Shown: one piece after another, positions 24,613 through 33,654 of the stretch | Layout: every line of letters starts with the position of its first letter | Numbering within the stretch: the first letter of the stretch is position 1 | From: Bacillota bacterium | GTDB lineage: Bacteria > Bacillota > Clostridia > Lachnospirales > CAG-274 | DNA length: 64,000 nucleotides | Direction of reading: 5' to 3' | Assembly (NCBI GenBank): GCA_017543265.1 | Contig: JAFYGI010000004.1 | Location: 1 to 64,000, forward strand | The notes under the pieces: generated by a model | Seen by the model: the letters and a program-made list of their open reading frames with translations, nothing else | Told to the model about the DNA's origin: nothing | Database searches by the model: none | Translations under genes and position numbers: made by a program

Positions 24613-26139
24613 ATGCTTGCAAAGGTATTATCTGCCGCACTTATCGGCATGAACGGCTATCTTGTCGAAACAGAGGTGGATATGAGCAACGGTTTTCCCG
24701 CCTTTGAAATAGTCGGCCTGCCCGACAATGCCGTAAAGGAGTCAAAGGAAAGGGTAAGAACGGCGCTGAAAAACTCGGAGATGGAAATGCCCGCAAAGCG
24801 CATTACCGTCAACCTTGCGCCCGCAAACACCAAAAAAGAGGGACCTGCTTTCGACCTGCCGATAGCTGTGGGCATATTAAGCTGCATGAAAAAGGCTGCT
24901 GCAAGGGAGGATATGCTGGTCATAGGCGAAATGTCGCTTGACGGCTCCATAAGGCCTGTGGACGGCATTCTGCCGATGCTCCACCATGCGTTTGAGCAGG
25001 GTATAAGGCGCTGTATCGTGCCGTTTGAAAATGCCGAGGAGGCCGCGCTGGTCAAGGATATGGAGGTTTATCCCGTTATGCACCTTACGCAGGCCGTGGC
25101 TGTGCTTAACGGAAACAGCGGCATACAGCCGTTTACGGTGGATATTGATGCTTTGTTTAAAAACAACGCAGGCGGAGAGCTTCTCGATTTTGCCGATGTA
25201 AAGGGTCAGGAAAGTGTCAAGCGTGCGCTGGAGATAGCCGCCGCGGGTATGCACAATGTGCTGATGATAGGCCCGCCCGGCTCGGGCAAAACGATGATGG
25301 CAAAGCGTATGCCGTCGATACTGCCCGACCTTACGTTTGACGAAAGCATGGAAATAACCAAAATTTACTCGGTCGCGGGGCTTTTAAGGAACAAAAACGC
25401 ACTTATAACAACACGTCCTTTCCGCTCGCCGCATCACACCATATCAAATGTTGCAATGGTCGGCGGCGGCAGGGTGCCAAAGCCTGGCGAGGTCAGTCTT
25501 GCGCATAACGGCATACTTTTTCTGGATGAGCTGCCCGAATTCAGCCGTTCCGTTCTGGAGGAGCTGCGTCAGCCGCTGGAGGATAACGAGGTCACGATAT
25601 CGCGTGTAAACGGCACCATGACATATCCCGCCAATCTTATGCTGGTGGCCAGTATGAATCCGTGCCCCTGCGGGTATCACGGCTACTCCGCAAAATGCAC
25701 CTGCCGCGAGGGTGAGATAGCACGCTACCGCGGACGCATAAGCGGCCCGCTTCTGGACAGGATAGATGTACATATCGAGGCGGCGGCTGTGGAATTTGAA
25801 AAAATGGGCAGTACGGCGCCCTCCGAAAGCTCCGCGGACATAAAGGCGCGTGTGATAAAGGCGCACGCGATACAGCAGCAAAGATACAGGGACGAAAATA
25901 TTTACTTTAACTCCGCCCTCTCCGCGCGGCAGATAAATAAATACTGCAAGCTTGGGGCGCAGGAAACACAGCTGATGAAGCGTGCCTTTGAAAAAATGGG
26001 GCTTAGCGGACGTGCCTATCATAAGGTGCTGAAGCTGGCAAGAACGATAGCCGACCTTGACGAAAGTGCGGATATAAAGTCCTGTCATATTGCCGAAGCC
26101 CTGCAGCTGCGTAATCTTGACAGAAAGCTGATATTGTAA
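24613..26139 (+). CDS. YifB/ComM-type AAA+ ATPase (Mg-chelatase-like)
   Basis: A 509-residue protein of normal length. It has an N-terminal Lon-like ribosomal S5 fold (FEIVGLPDNAVKESKERVRTA), an AAA+ core with Walker A GPPGSGKTMMAKRMPS and Walker B ILFLDELPEF, the zinc-like cluster CPCGYHGYSAKCTC, and a C-terminal Mg-chelatase lid. ComM, the best-studied relative, is a helicase aiding branch migration in natural transformation. ATG 24613 is chosen because homologues begin MLAKVLSAALIG and GGAG lies upstream. A strong terminator follows. Confidence 0.94.
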   Translation: MLAKVLSAALIGMNGYLVETEVDMSNGFPAFEIVGLPDNAVKESKERVRTALKNSEMEMPAKRITVNLAPANTKKEGPAFDLPIAVGILSCMKKAAAREDMLVIGEMSLDGSIRPVDGILPMLHHAFEQGIRRCIVPFENAEEAALVKDMEVYPVMHLTQAVAVLNGNSGIQPFTVDIDALFKNNAGGELLDFADVKGQESVKRALEIAAAGMHNVLMIGPPGSGKTMMAKRMPSILPDLTFDESMEITKIYSVAGLLRNKNALITTRPFRSPHHTISNVAMVGGGRVPKPGEVSLAHNGILFLDELPEFSRSVLEELRQPLEDNEVTISRVNGTMTYPANLMLVASMNPCPCGYHGYSAKCTCREGEIARYRGRISGPLLDRIDVHIEAAAVEFEKMGSTAPSESSADIKARVIKAHAIQQQRYRDENIYFNSALSARQINKYCKLGAQETQLMKRAFEKMGLSGRAYHKVLKLARTIADLDESADIKSCHIAEALQLRNLDRKLIL

Positions 26140-26163
26140 AGATAAATAACGGGTCTTATTTTG

Positions 26164-26192
26164 CCGCGCCGCAATTTTGGCGCGGTTTTTTT
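26164..26192 (+). terminator. Terminator after the YifB gene
   Basis: CCGCGCC, an 8-base loop, GGCGCGG and seven T residues. Confidence 0.95.
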
Positions 26193-26353
26193 GTGCAAAT
26201 TTACGGCTTTATGGGGCAATTTCTATGTATATCTTCGCCAAAAAATGTAAAAAATAATTGTGAATAAAGACAATTTAATTTTTTATCGTTTTATGGTAAA
26301 ATAAAAGTGTAAGAATCGGGACAAAAATCAGCACATAGAAAGGAGGTTTTAAA

Positions 26354-26833
26354 GTGTTTGCCGTAGGAGACAGGGTACTTTATCCTATGTATGGCGCCGG
26401 AATAATCGAAGGAATAGAGGATAAGCTGGTGGACGGTATTAAGACAGCTTATTATGTATTAAAGATATCGGTCGGCAATTTAAAGATCAGTATTTCGGTA
26501 AACAGGGCAGAAGAAAAGGGAATAAGAAATATCATAGCTCCCAACGAGGTTTTGGACATTATTGAAAAAACGGATGTTATCGAGATGCCCGATAATTGGA
26601 ATGTGCGATACAAGCAAAACATGGAGAAGTTGAAGACCGGCGACCTGAAAACAGAGGTAGAGGTATACAAGACCCTTATAATGCGCGAAAGAAGTAAAAT
26701 GCTTTCAAGCATTGAAAAAAAGATGCTTGGCAATGCCAAGCAAATAATAGTAAGTGAGATTATTATGTCACATGATGTGGACAAGCCTACCGCAGAACGT
26801 ATTTTAAGCGAAACAATAAGCAGATCCGCATAA
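26354..26833 (+). CDS. CarD/TRCF-domain RNA-polymerase-binding regulator
   Basis: A 159-residue protein starting at GTG with AAAGGAGG upstream. The N-terminal ~60 residues (FAVGDRVLYPMYGAGIIEGIED) form the Tudor-like RNA-polymerase-interacting domain shared by CarD, CdnL and Mfd; the rest is helical (LKTEVEVYKTLIMRERSKMLSSIEKKML) as in CarD DNA-binding domains. Such proteins stabilise open promoter complexes and adjust rRNA and stress transcription. It is monocistronic, between two terminators. Confidence 0.93.
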   Translation: MFAVGDRVLYPMYGAGIIEGIEDKLVDGIKTAYYVLKISVGNLKISISVNRAEEKGIRNIIAPNEVLDIIEKTDVIEMPDNWNVRYKQNMEKLKTGDLKTEVEVYKTLIMRERSKMLSSIEKKMLGNAKQIIVSEIIMSHDVDKPTAERILSETISRSA

Positions 26834-26847
26834 GCAAGGACATATCG

Positions 26848-26872
26848 GCCCCGTGTTGCACGGGGCTTTTTT
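26848..26872 (+). terminator. Terminator after the CarD-like gene
   Basis: GCCCCGTG-TTG-CACGGGGC followed by six T residues. Confidence 0.93.
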
Positions 26873-28145
26873 ATATTGTCCTTGCAATTTCGCGGGTTAG
26901 GTTTATCGTCATATAGCCCTGTGCAAACGGGCGGTCGGTGCTCCATATACCCCCGCCCGCAAGCGAGAGCTCGCTGATGAGTGCAAGCTTGGCGCTTACG
27001 CTTTTCGGGCTTTCAAACCACACTATATGCTCGGTGCCGTTATCTGTGTATGTCATATACGGTGAGGCGGAGGCCTCGTCAAAGCGTATAATGCCGCCGT
27101 ATCTGCGGGCAAGCGACAGCGCACGGTCGGGAGAGAGCGAGTCAGCCACCGTTACGCCGCCGATGTATGGCAGCGCCCAGTCGTAGCCGTAAAACGGCAG
27201 GCCGAGAAGTATCTTTTCGGCGGGTATCTCCGTGACGGCATATTCCGCCACGCGCCGCACGCTGTTTATCGGCGCGACAGCCATGGGCTCGCTGTAGGCA
27301 TAGCCCCATTCGTAGGTCATCGGCATTACATAATTGCTGCTTTCCCCCAAAAGACGGTAATCGTGTCCCTCGTACAGAAGCCCCGCTTGGCCTGCGCTTG
27401 TCTTGGGCGCAAGGGCGGTTATCAGTATGTATCCGCGTGCATTGAGCGCCTCACGCAGCAGGCGGGTAAATTCGGCATAGGGCTCGCGCAGCTGCGCGGG
27501 AAGATATTCAAAGTCTATGTCCGCGCCCCTGTATCCCTTTGCCTCGATATTGGCAACAACATTGTCTATCAGCTTGTCACGGCGCTCGTCGGAGGAGAGC
27601 AGGTCTGCGGCAAGTGCGCTTGAAAACACTCCGCCCGCCGTAAGCGTGGAAAGATGCATAAGCGGTGCCGTGCCGTATTCAAGTGCGGTGCGTATATAGT
27701 AGTCGTCGGAGGGGTAGGGCGGTATAAGCTCCGCGTTGTCGTCAAAGCCGTAGGTAAATATGGTGATATAGCTGAAATACGGCAGTATCTGCGCATATAG
27801 CGCACGGCCGATAAATGTATAGCAGTAGCCGTTAAGCGTTATATAGCCCTCCCTTTTTGTGTCGTAGCTTATAACTACTTCATCGCCCGCATCAAGGCCG
27901 CGGGCAAGGTATGGGTTGTTTCTTAAAAGTGCGGCGGTGTCGGTGCCGTAATTTTGCGCTATGGAAAAAAGTGTTTCCCCCGCCGCTGCGGTATGTACTG
28001 CGGCAGGGTAGGCTATTATCAGCTCCTGACCCGTCACAAGCGGCATATAGCTAAGGTTGAGCCGCTTTAAATATACCTCGGGCAGGTCGTATATGCGGGC
28101 AATATCGCTCCATGTTTCGCCCTCGGCTGCGGTATGTATAAGCAT
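26871..28145 (-). CDS. LysM-GH18 spore cortex/germination hydrolase (YaaH/SleL-like)
   Basis: A 424-residue protein with two N-terminal LysM repeats (~1-95; HTAAEGETWSDIARIYDLP, HTAAAGETLFSIAQNYGTD) and a glycoside hydrolase 18 barrel. The catalytic motif appears as GADIDFEYLP, with Glu as general acid. No signal peptide is present, as in YaaH/SleL, which are placed in the spore by LysM binding and cleave cortex peptidoglycan during germination. This supports a spore-forming host. It is convergent with the CarD-like gene, the two stops 37 bases apart across a hairpin. Confidence 0.9.
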   Translation of the reverse strand: MLIHTAAEGETWSDIARIYDLPEVYLKRLNLSYMPLVTGQELIIAYPAAVHTAAAGETLFSIAQNYGTDTAALLRNNPYLARGLDAGDEVVISYDTKREGYITLNGYCYTFIGRALYAQILPYFSYITIFTYGFDDNAELIPPYPSDDYYIRTALEYGTAPLMHLSTLTAGGVFSSALAADLLSSDERRDKLIDNVVANIEAKGYRGADIDFEYLPAQLREPYAEFTRLLREALNARGYILITALAPKTSAGQAGLLYEGHDYRLLGESSNYVMPMTYEWGYAYSEPMAVAPINSVRRVAEYAVTEIPAEKILLGLPFYGYDWALPYIGGVTVADSLSPDRALSLARRYGGIIRFDEASASPYMTYTDNGTEHIVWFESPKSVSAKLALISELSLAGGGIWSTDRPFAQGYMTINLTREIARTI

Positions 28146-28168
28146 AGCATTACTCCCCGTAATAAAAA

Positions 28169-28204
28169 AATAAGGGATCCGACGGTTTTATCGGACCCCT
28201 TATT
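28169..28204 (-). terminator. Terminator after the VanZ-like gene
   Basis: AATAAGGG...CCCTTATT hairpin with a long mixed stem, followed on the minus strand by a seven-T run. Confidence 0.85.
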
Positions 28205-28207
28205 ATT

Positions 28208-28654
28208 CTATTTATTGCTGCCTTTTTTTATGCCTTTTCTTGAATGAACTATACCGTATATAACACCGAAAAACACAATGCCCGTCACATAGCCCGAATA
28301 ATCAAGCCATACATCAAGCAGTGAGCCGCCTCTGTCGGCAACAAACAGCTGAATGGTCTCGTCTGTCTGTGCCACGGCAAGCCCCGAAAATACGGATGCC
28401 GCACAGGCCCTGCGCCCCGTGAACAGCACGGAATCTGCGGAGAAAAGTATGCCGAGTATCATATACTCGAAAAAGTGTGCACATTTCCTTATTGTATGCT
28501 CCGTATTACTGCCCGTTATATGAAAAAGCCCTGTCAAAAGCTCGGTAAGAAAACCGCTTTCGGATGCGGAAACCTCACCCGGCATAAGTGAATGTCCCCA
28601 TATAAGCATTATCATTGCAAATGTCAGTATGGGGAGCAGATATCTTGCTCTCAT
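28208..28654 (-). CDS. VanZ-like membrane protein
   Basis: A 148-residue protein with four hydrophobic segments and the family motifs RKCAHFFEY and DETIQLFVADRGGSLLDVWLDYSG. VanZ-like proteins are small membrane proteins of unclear biochemical role; the founding member gives low-level teicoplanin resistance, while most homologues are chromosomal and not linked to resistance. The start is three bases past the stop of the SLH gene, so the two are co-transcribed. No van resistance genes are nearby. Confidence 0.88.
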   Translation of the reverse strand: MRARYLLPILTFAMIMLIWGHSLMPGEVSASESGFLTELLTGLFHITGSNTEHTIRKCAHFFEYMILGILFSADSVLFTGRRACAASVFSGLAVAQTDETIQLFVADRGGSLLDVWLDYSGYVTGIVFFGVIYGIVHSRKGIKKGSNK

Positions 28655-28657
28655 TTA

Positions 28658-30148
28658 CTAAATAAGCCCCGGGAAGTATGTCTGCTGGAGTTTCAGCAGG
28701 TCTTCGACATTTGCGTATGAAATGATAAGCTTGCGAAGCTCGCTCTTTTCCGCATCGGATAATTGACGGTAGGAAGCTATTGCAGCATCGGCTGCCGAAC
28801 CTATATCGTAAGCGTGGTTGCCGAGATATCTGCCTATGGCGTTGGATATCTGCTTGGATACTGCCTTTTCTGCATCTGTGGAGCACTTGGGCGTAACATA
28901 ATTTATAAGCGAATTACGCACGCTTTCAAGGCTTCTGAGTGTATCTGCATCGGGATCGTCAACACGGGCGGGCTCTGCATTTGTTGTTGTCTCGGTGGTC
29001 GTTTCGGTAGTCGTTGTGGACGTGCTGCCCGAAGATGAGCCCGAGCCGCCCGAAGATGCCTTTGTGGTGGCCTCGCTTGCTGTTGTAGCCTCTGTCGAGC
29101 TTTCCTTGGAAGCGGCCGTGGACGTTTCCGTTTTGCCCGAAGAAGAATTACCCGAAGAAGAATTGCCCGATGAGGAGCTGCTTGAAGCACCGCCGCCGCC
29201 ACCGCCGCGTGTTATTTTAACAACGGTGCCGTTTGCTGTCTTTACGGTAACTTCCTGTGTTGTGGCCTCCGTGGATTCCTCCTCGTCAACGGTCACTGTC
29301 TCGTCGGCCGATACTTCGGTCTCGTCAACAAAGATCTCAAGCAGGTTGCATACCTCTGCGCGTGTAATGTTCTGTGTTGCGCGGAAGGTGTTGTTTTCCT
29401 CAAGCGGGAAAAGACCTGCGGTAACTGCGTAATTTACATATCTGTCTGCCCATTCGGAAACCTCGTCCGTAATGACAAGGCTGCTGTCGTACTTGTCAAC
29501 GCCTGTGATAAGGTCGATAACAACACAAGCCTGCTGACGTGTGAAGTTTTCCTTTGCACGGAAGGTGTTGTCCTCAAAGCCGTTGATGTAGCCTGCTACC
29601 TGTGCAATGCGCACATCGTTGTAGTACCATGCTGCGGGATCGGAGTTATCGGAAAAATCCTTTACGGCTGCAAGCTGCTCCGCCGAGGGGCTGTACTTGA
29701 ATACGCCGTTAAAAATGCGTGAAAGCTCTGCGCGTGTGATATTGCCCTCGGGCTTGAAAACAAGCTTGCCGTTTTCGTTGTAGCCCGCAAGAATACCTGC
29801 GTTGTAAAGCTTTAAAATGTTCTTGCCTGTCTGTGTTGTGATGTCAATATCCTCAAACGGAGAAACTTCCTCTGCGGGAGCGGAATTTTCCTCTTCCTCT
29901 GCGGCTGTTTCTTCCTCGGCCTTGGTTTCCTCTGTTTCCTCGGCCTTGGTTTCTTCTGTCTTGGTTTCTTCGGCCTTGGTTTCCTCAGCCTTAGTCTCTT
30001 CTGTCTTTGCTTCTTCTGTCTTTGTTTCCTCAACCGTTGTTTCGGTCTCGGTATTCTTTGCGGTGCCCTTTACTGCCGCAAATGATGTGGTAGTCATCAT
30101 AACGGATGCAGCAAGTACAAGTGCAGTGATCCTTTTAAATTTTTTCAT
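28658..30148 (-). CDS. Secreted SLH-domain surface protein
   Basis: A 496-residue protein starting at ATG 30148 behind AAGGAG. It has a signal peptide (MKKFKRITALVLAASVMM), a Glu/Thr/Lys repeat tract (EETKTEETKAEETK) at residues ~30-90, then three SLH repeats (~100-290: ITRAELSRIFNG, FTRQQACVVIDL, ITRAEVCNLLEIF) that bind cell-wall polymers. A Ser/Gly/Thr linker follows, then a helical C-terminal domain of ~110 residues that I do not recognise. The linker style matches the SLH pectate lyase. It is probably a surface or S-layer protein. Confidence 0.9.
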   Translation of the reverse strand: MKKFKRITALVLAASVMMTTTSFAAVKGTAKNTETETTVEETKTEEAKTEETKAEETKAEETKTEETKAEETEETKAEEETAAEEEENSAPAEEVSPFEDIDITTQTGKNILKLYNAGILAGYNENGKLVFKPEGNITRAELSRIFNGVFKYSPSAEQLAAVKDFSDNSDPAAWYYNDVRIAQVAGYINGFEDNTFRAKENFTRQQACVVIDLITGVDKYDSSLVITDEVSEWADRYVNYAVTAGLFPLEENNTFRATQNITRAEVCNLLEIFVDETEVSADETVTVDEEESTEATTQEVTVKTANGTVVKITRGGGGGGASSSSSSGNSSSGNSSSGKTETSTAASKESSTEATTASEATTKASSGGSGSSSGSTSTTTTETTTETTTNAEPARVDDPDADTLRSLESVRNSLINYVTPKCSTDAEKAVSKQISNAIGRYLGNHAYDIGSAADAAIASYRQLSDAEKSELRKLIISYANVEDLLKLQQTYFPGLI

Positions 30149-30169
30149 TTTTGTTTTCTCCTTATAGTA

Positions 30170-30200
30170 TAAAAGACTGCCCATAAAGAACAGTCTTTTA
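30170..30200 (-). terminator. Hairpin after the secreted protein gene
   Basis: TAAAAGACTG and CAGTCTTTTA pair perfectly across an 11-base loop, 33 bases past the stop at 30233, with a T-rich tail on the minus strand. Confidence 0.6.
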
Positions 30201-30232
30201 TATGATTTATTTAAGTATTGTTATGACTTAAA

Positions 30233-31333
30233 TTATTTCTTCTTTACAAGCTGAACTGTACCTGTCTTGGAGCTTGAAGAACCGGAGATCTCAAGCTTAG
30301 CAGTACCGTAAACCTTCTTGGTCTCGCCGTTAGACTCAACCTCGGTAAATGTGTCGCCTGTACCTAAGATATCGTTGATAGTCTTGATGGTAACAGTATT
30401 GTAATCATAAATACCTGTAGCATCGTCAACAAGCTGATTGAAGCTTGTAAGGTCGCCGTCCTTGTTGTATGTGTAAACCTTCTCAAAAGCTGTGCCCTCG
30501 TTAAGAGTAAGCTTAGCGCCGTACTTGGTAGCAGCGTTGCCCACTTTTGCAGCGTTAGCAGCTGTTTCCTTAATGTTTGCGGGTACTTCGTCAGCGTTAA
30601 GATTAACTGCCTGATCGCGTGCTGCAAGGTAAGCGTTCTGTGCTTCCTTGAATGAAAGGCTGTCATCAGCAACAAGACCGGGAAGATAAAGGTCTGCGAT
30701 CTGTGCAGAACCGCTTGCTTCCTTAGCTTCCTTGTCATACTTAGCTGCGATAAGTGTAGCGTCCTTGCCGTTAAGCATAGGAGCGATAGCATCAGCGAAG
30801 ATAGCCCAGCCTGTGTCGCTCTTAAGGTAGATCTCACCAAGCTTTTCGCTGCCTGAATAGAAGTGAACCTTATTAATGTAAGACATTACTTTGTCCTGTA
30901 CTTTAGCGTAAGCCTTTTCCTTAACCTTTGTCTCGGCCTTGTTTGCACCGATAGCAAGGTAATCCTCAACCATGTCCTTAACGGAAGCCTCTGCCGAATC
31001 AACAGAACCGCTGTAAGGTACAAGAGCGATGTTCTGTGTGAATTCGCCTGCCTTAACTTCAAGATAGAACTGAGTCTTAACGATGGAACGCTTGAAAGCA
31101 AGGGCAGCATCGTTAGCTGTTACGTCAACGGTAAGACCGGGCTCGTTGCCGTCTATGTCGTAAAGAGCATAGTCAGCATCTGTGGGCTTTAATGTGTGCT
31201 GTAAAGCCTCTGCAAGGATCTGAGCAGCGTCGTCTTCCGTGTTGCCTTCAGCCGTAGGTGCAGCGTATGCAGAAACAGCCAAAGCCATTGATGCAAGTAT
31301 GGTGCTTGCAAATAATAAGATTTTCTTTTTCAT
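30233..31333 (-). CDS. Secreted protein of unknown function
   Basis: A 366-residue protein with a clear signal peptide (MKKKILLFASTILASMALAVSAYAAP). The mature part is rich in Ala, Lys and Asp, mixed alpha/beta, with a helical middle (ETKVKEKAYAKVQDKVMSYINKV) and a Ser/Lys end (SGSSSSKTGTVQLVKKK). I recognise no family. Codon use is strongly biased as in the SLH proteins, which suggests high expression. It has its own hairpin terminator, so it is probably monocistronic. Its place next to an SLH protein hints at a cell-surface job. Confidence 0.85.
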   Translation of the reverse strand: MKKKILLFASTILASMALAVSAYAAPTAEGNTEDDAAQILAEALQHTLKPTDADYALYDIDGNEPGLTVDVTANDAALAFKRSIVKTQFYLEVKAGEFTQNIALVPYSGSVDSAEASVKDMVEDYLAIGANKAETKVKEKAYAKVQDKVMSYINKVHFYSGSEKLGEIYLKSDTGWAIFADAIAPMLNGKDATLIAAKYDKEAKEASGSAQIADLYLPGLVADDSLSFKEAQNAYLAARDQAVNLNADEVPANIKETAANAAKVGNAATKYGAKLTLNEGTAFEKVYTYNKDGDLTSFNQLVDDATGIYDYNTVTIKTINDILGTGDTFTEVESNGETKKVYGTAKLEISGSSSSKTGTVQLVKKK

Positions 31334-31418
31334 ATTTGTTCCTCCATTTTATATAAATTTTTTAATTTACATAGTAAATTATATATAACAAGCGGTGAGG
31401 TCGCTTATTAAACGTTTA

Positions 31419-32141
31419 TCAGTACATACTTAAATAGTATGCCTTTCTTAATGCCTTTTCGTTGATATAGGCATCGTATATCTTGTCCGCAATAGATGTA
31501 TCGGCACCTATCGCCGAAAGATCCGAGCGCATACCCGCAAGCAGGGATGCGATCTTACCGTCGCACTCGCTTTCAAGCGAACCGACCTCCGGCATATAGC
31601 TTTGAACGATACCCGCTATTGCGGCCTTGTTCCTGCCGGATTGTACATAGACGGAGCGCATCTCGCTTTCCACGCGGCCAAGCTCGCCGATGTAGTACGC
31701 CTTAAGGCCGTACACCTGCTGCAAATAACCTGCCACGATGCTGTCTGCGGTGTTTGTCTTTGGCTGTTCCTCCGCCTGTGAGGATGCGGGGGCAGCCGCA
31801 GCGCTTTCGTCCGTGTCTTGTGAAGGTTCCATTATAAGCTGCATAGCTTCTTCCGCCGTCAACTCGCCTTTGCGTATCTTTTCTTCCTCTTCAAAGGTAA
31901 AGTCACGCTTTATGGGCAGGTCGTACTGCGCAATGGCCTCTTCTACCTGCTGCTTTGACTCGGTTATCTTACCCGTCAGCTCCTCGGTGGAGTAGGTGCG
32001 GGAGTCTATTACGGCCTGTATGTTTTCCCTTTGCTTTACGGCAAGGATAACGACCGCGATGACCGCGATAAGCAGCAATATCAAAACAACCTTTAATACA
32101 GGATGTTTTTTTCTGGTATTCATTTGTTCGGAAATATGCAT
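31419..32141 (-). CDS. Membrane-anchored extracellular protein of unknown function
   Basis: A 240-residue protein with a basic N-terminus, one transmembrane helix (VLKVVLILLLIAVIAVVILAV) and an extracellular helical region rich in Glu, Gln, Ala and Ser. No domain was recognised. The chosen ATG lies very close to AAAGGAG; a second ATG six codons later has poorer spacing, so the start is not certain. It lies 22 bases after the phosphatase of the tyrosine-kinase module and is probably in its operon. Confidence 0.78.
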   Translation of the reverse strand: MHISEQMNTRKKHPVLKVVLILLLIAVIAVVILAVKQRENIQAVIDSRTYSTEELTGKITESKQQVEEAIAQYDLPIKRDFTFEEEEKIRKGELTAEEAMQLIMEPSQDTDESAAAAPASSQAEEQPKTNTADSIVAGYLQQVYGLKAYYIGELGRVESEMRSVYVQSGRNKAAIAGIVQSYMPEVGSLESECDGKIASLLAGMRSDLSAIGADTSIADKIYDAYINEKALRKAYYLSMY

Positions 32142-32163
32142 TACTCCTTTCTTTCAGGAATAA

Positions 32164-32868
32164 CTACAGACCAAGCAGCTTCCTGCTGCGGTCCATTATA
32201 TTTTCAACGGCTTCTGCTCCGCATTTTTTGGTTATGTATGCAATGCAGGGGCCAAGGTTGGGACGGCGTTTGTCCGTATTGTGGCAATCGGAGCCCAAAG
32301 CACTGACCAGACCGTTGTTTATCATTTTAATTGCTCTGCCGCGGGTGAAGAATGACTCAAAGCACTCCGCGTTAAGCTGTATCGGGACCTCCATAGATAT
32401 AAGACGCTCTATATTGTCGGTGCCCTTCTGGAAATCTATATATCTGTCAAGGTGTGCCATAATGGGTGTCAAGCCCGTCTCTTCTTTTATGGCAGCTACC
32501 TCGTTCAGCGTCTTTTCAGACCATCTTTCAAACGGCATTTCAAGCAGTATATGGTCGGTGCCGCTTATTTTAAGCTTGTCCAACCCGTCGTATTTTGATA
32601 TGCCCCTGAAATAATACACCTCCGCACCGAGGATAATGTCGGGCAGAGACTCGCCTGATTCGGCGATACGCTTTGACAATGCCTCGTAGGAGCCTGCCCT
32701 TCTGTCACAAAACTTCTGGGCGGTGTCCGAGGTTATATAGAAATGAGGCGTTGCCGCCATCATTCTTATACCCTGCTCATAGCTTATCCTGAGCATTTCA
32801 AGCGACATATCACTGCTTTTGCTGCCGTCGTCTATGCGCGGCAAAATGTGCGAATGAAAGTCTATCAT
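32164..32868 (-). CDS. Protein-tyrosine phosphatase of the PHP type (CpsB/YwqE-like)
   Basis: A 234-residue PHP-fold phosphatase with metal-binding motifs MIDFHSHILPRIDDG, ATPHF, GAEVYY, MAHLDRY and GSDCHN. CpsB/YwqE proteins dephosphorylate the Tyr-rich tail of the partner kinase and so control capsule or exopolysaccharide synthesis. The start overlaps the stop of the kinase gene by four bases. Homologues usually sit at the head of large polysaccharide clusters, but no glycosyltransferases follow here. Confidence 0.93.
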   Translation of the reverse strand: MIDFHSHILPRIDDGSKSSDMSLEMLRISYEQGIRMMAATPHFYITSDTAQKFCDRRAGSYEALSKRIAESGESLPDIILGAEVYYFRGISKYDGLDKLKISGTDHILLEMPFERWSEKTLNEVAAIKEETGLTPIMAHLDRYIDFQKGTDNIERLISMEVPIQLNAECFESFFTRGRAIKMINNGLVSALGSDCHNTDKRRPNLGPCIAYITKKCGAEAVENIMDRSRKLLGL

Positions 32869-33638
32869 GCCTTTACCTCTTCGGAATCGCCTGCCGCACG
32901 GCTGTACGAATATCCGCCGTACTTGCCGTATCTGCCGTACTTGCCGTAGCCGGTCTTTGTGACCGAAACGTCGTTAAGCACTATGCCAAGTATCTTTGTG
33001 TTGGCAAACTTCAGCTTTTCAACGGTCGCGGTAAGCATCTTTTTGTCGGCAACATACTGTCTGCACACGATTATCACGCCCGATACAAGTCTCGATATGA
33101 TGACGGCATCGGACACGACGTTTACAGGCGGTGCATCAAATAAAATATAATCATACTTTTCGGACAGCTCGTCTATAAGCGTGCTCATTGCATCGGATGC
33201 AAGAAGCTCCGTCGGGTTAGGCGGGATGGAGCCGGAAAGCAGAACATCCAGATTTTTGTACTGTGTATGGTGAAGTGCCTCGTCAACGCTGCAATCGCTT
33301 ACAAGAATATTGGACAATCCCTTTTTCTCGTCGTCGCCAATCAGCTTGCCTACGTTGGGAACACGCAGGTCACAGTCGATGAGCAATGTCCTTGTACCAG
33401 CCTCGGCAAAGGTGATCGCCATATTGAGGCAGGTGGTGCTTTTGCCCTCGGATGCGATGGAACTGGTCACCAATACTTTTTTTGTGCCCTTTGCGGGCAT
33501 GGAAAATACAATATTTGTACGGAGCTCGTTAAAAGACTCCCTTACGTCAAATGTGGTCTTATCGTTGATTATCCTCAGCGAATTTATCCTTCTTTGCGCC
33601 GCATCGGTTATCGCGGCGGTTCCTTTCTTACCAAACAA
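32865..33638 (-). CDS. Bacterial tyrosine kinase (CpsD/YwqD-like)
   Basis: A 257-residue BY-kinase. Walker A is SSIASEGKST, Walker A' is LLIDCDLRVP, Walker B is YILFDAPPVN. The C-terminal tail carries a Tyr cluster (GYGKYGRYGKYGGYSYS), the autophosphorylation site. These kinases need a membrane modulator, encoded 16 bases upstream. Together with the phosphatase they form a complete phosphorylation module controlling polysaccharide export or other envelope targets. Confidence 0.94.
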   Translation of the reverse strand: MFGKKGTAAITDAAQRRINSLRIINDKTTFDVRESFNELRTNIVFSMPAKGTKKVLVTSSIASEGKSTTCLNMAITFAEAGTRTLLIDCDLRVPNVGKLIGDDEKKGLSNILVSDCSVDEALHHTQYKNLDVLLSGSIPPNPTELLASDAMSTLIDELSEKYDYILFDAPPVNVVSDAVIISRLVSGVIIVCRQYVADKKMLTATVEKLKFANTKILGIVLNDVSVTKTGYGKYGRYGKYGGYSYSRAAGDSEEVKA

Positions 33639-33654
33639 TGTCTATACCTCTTGT

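Noticed and set aside
28208..28654. Glycopeptide resistance locus suggested by the VanZ-like protein
   Set aside because: No vanA/B ligase, vanH or vanX genes nearby; VanZ-like proteins are common in Firmicutes without resistance.
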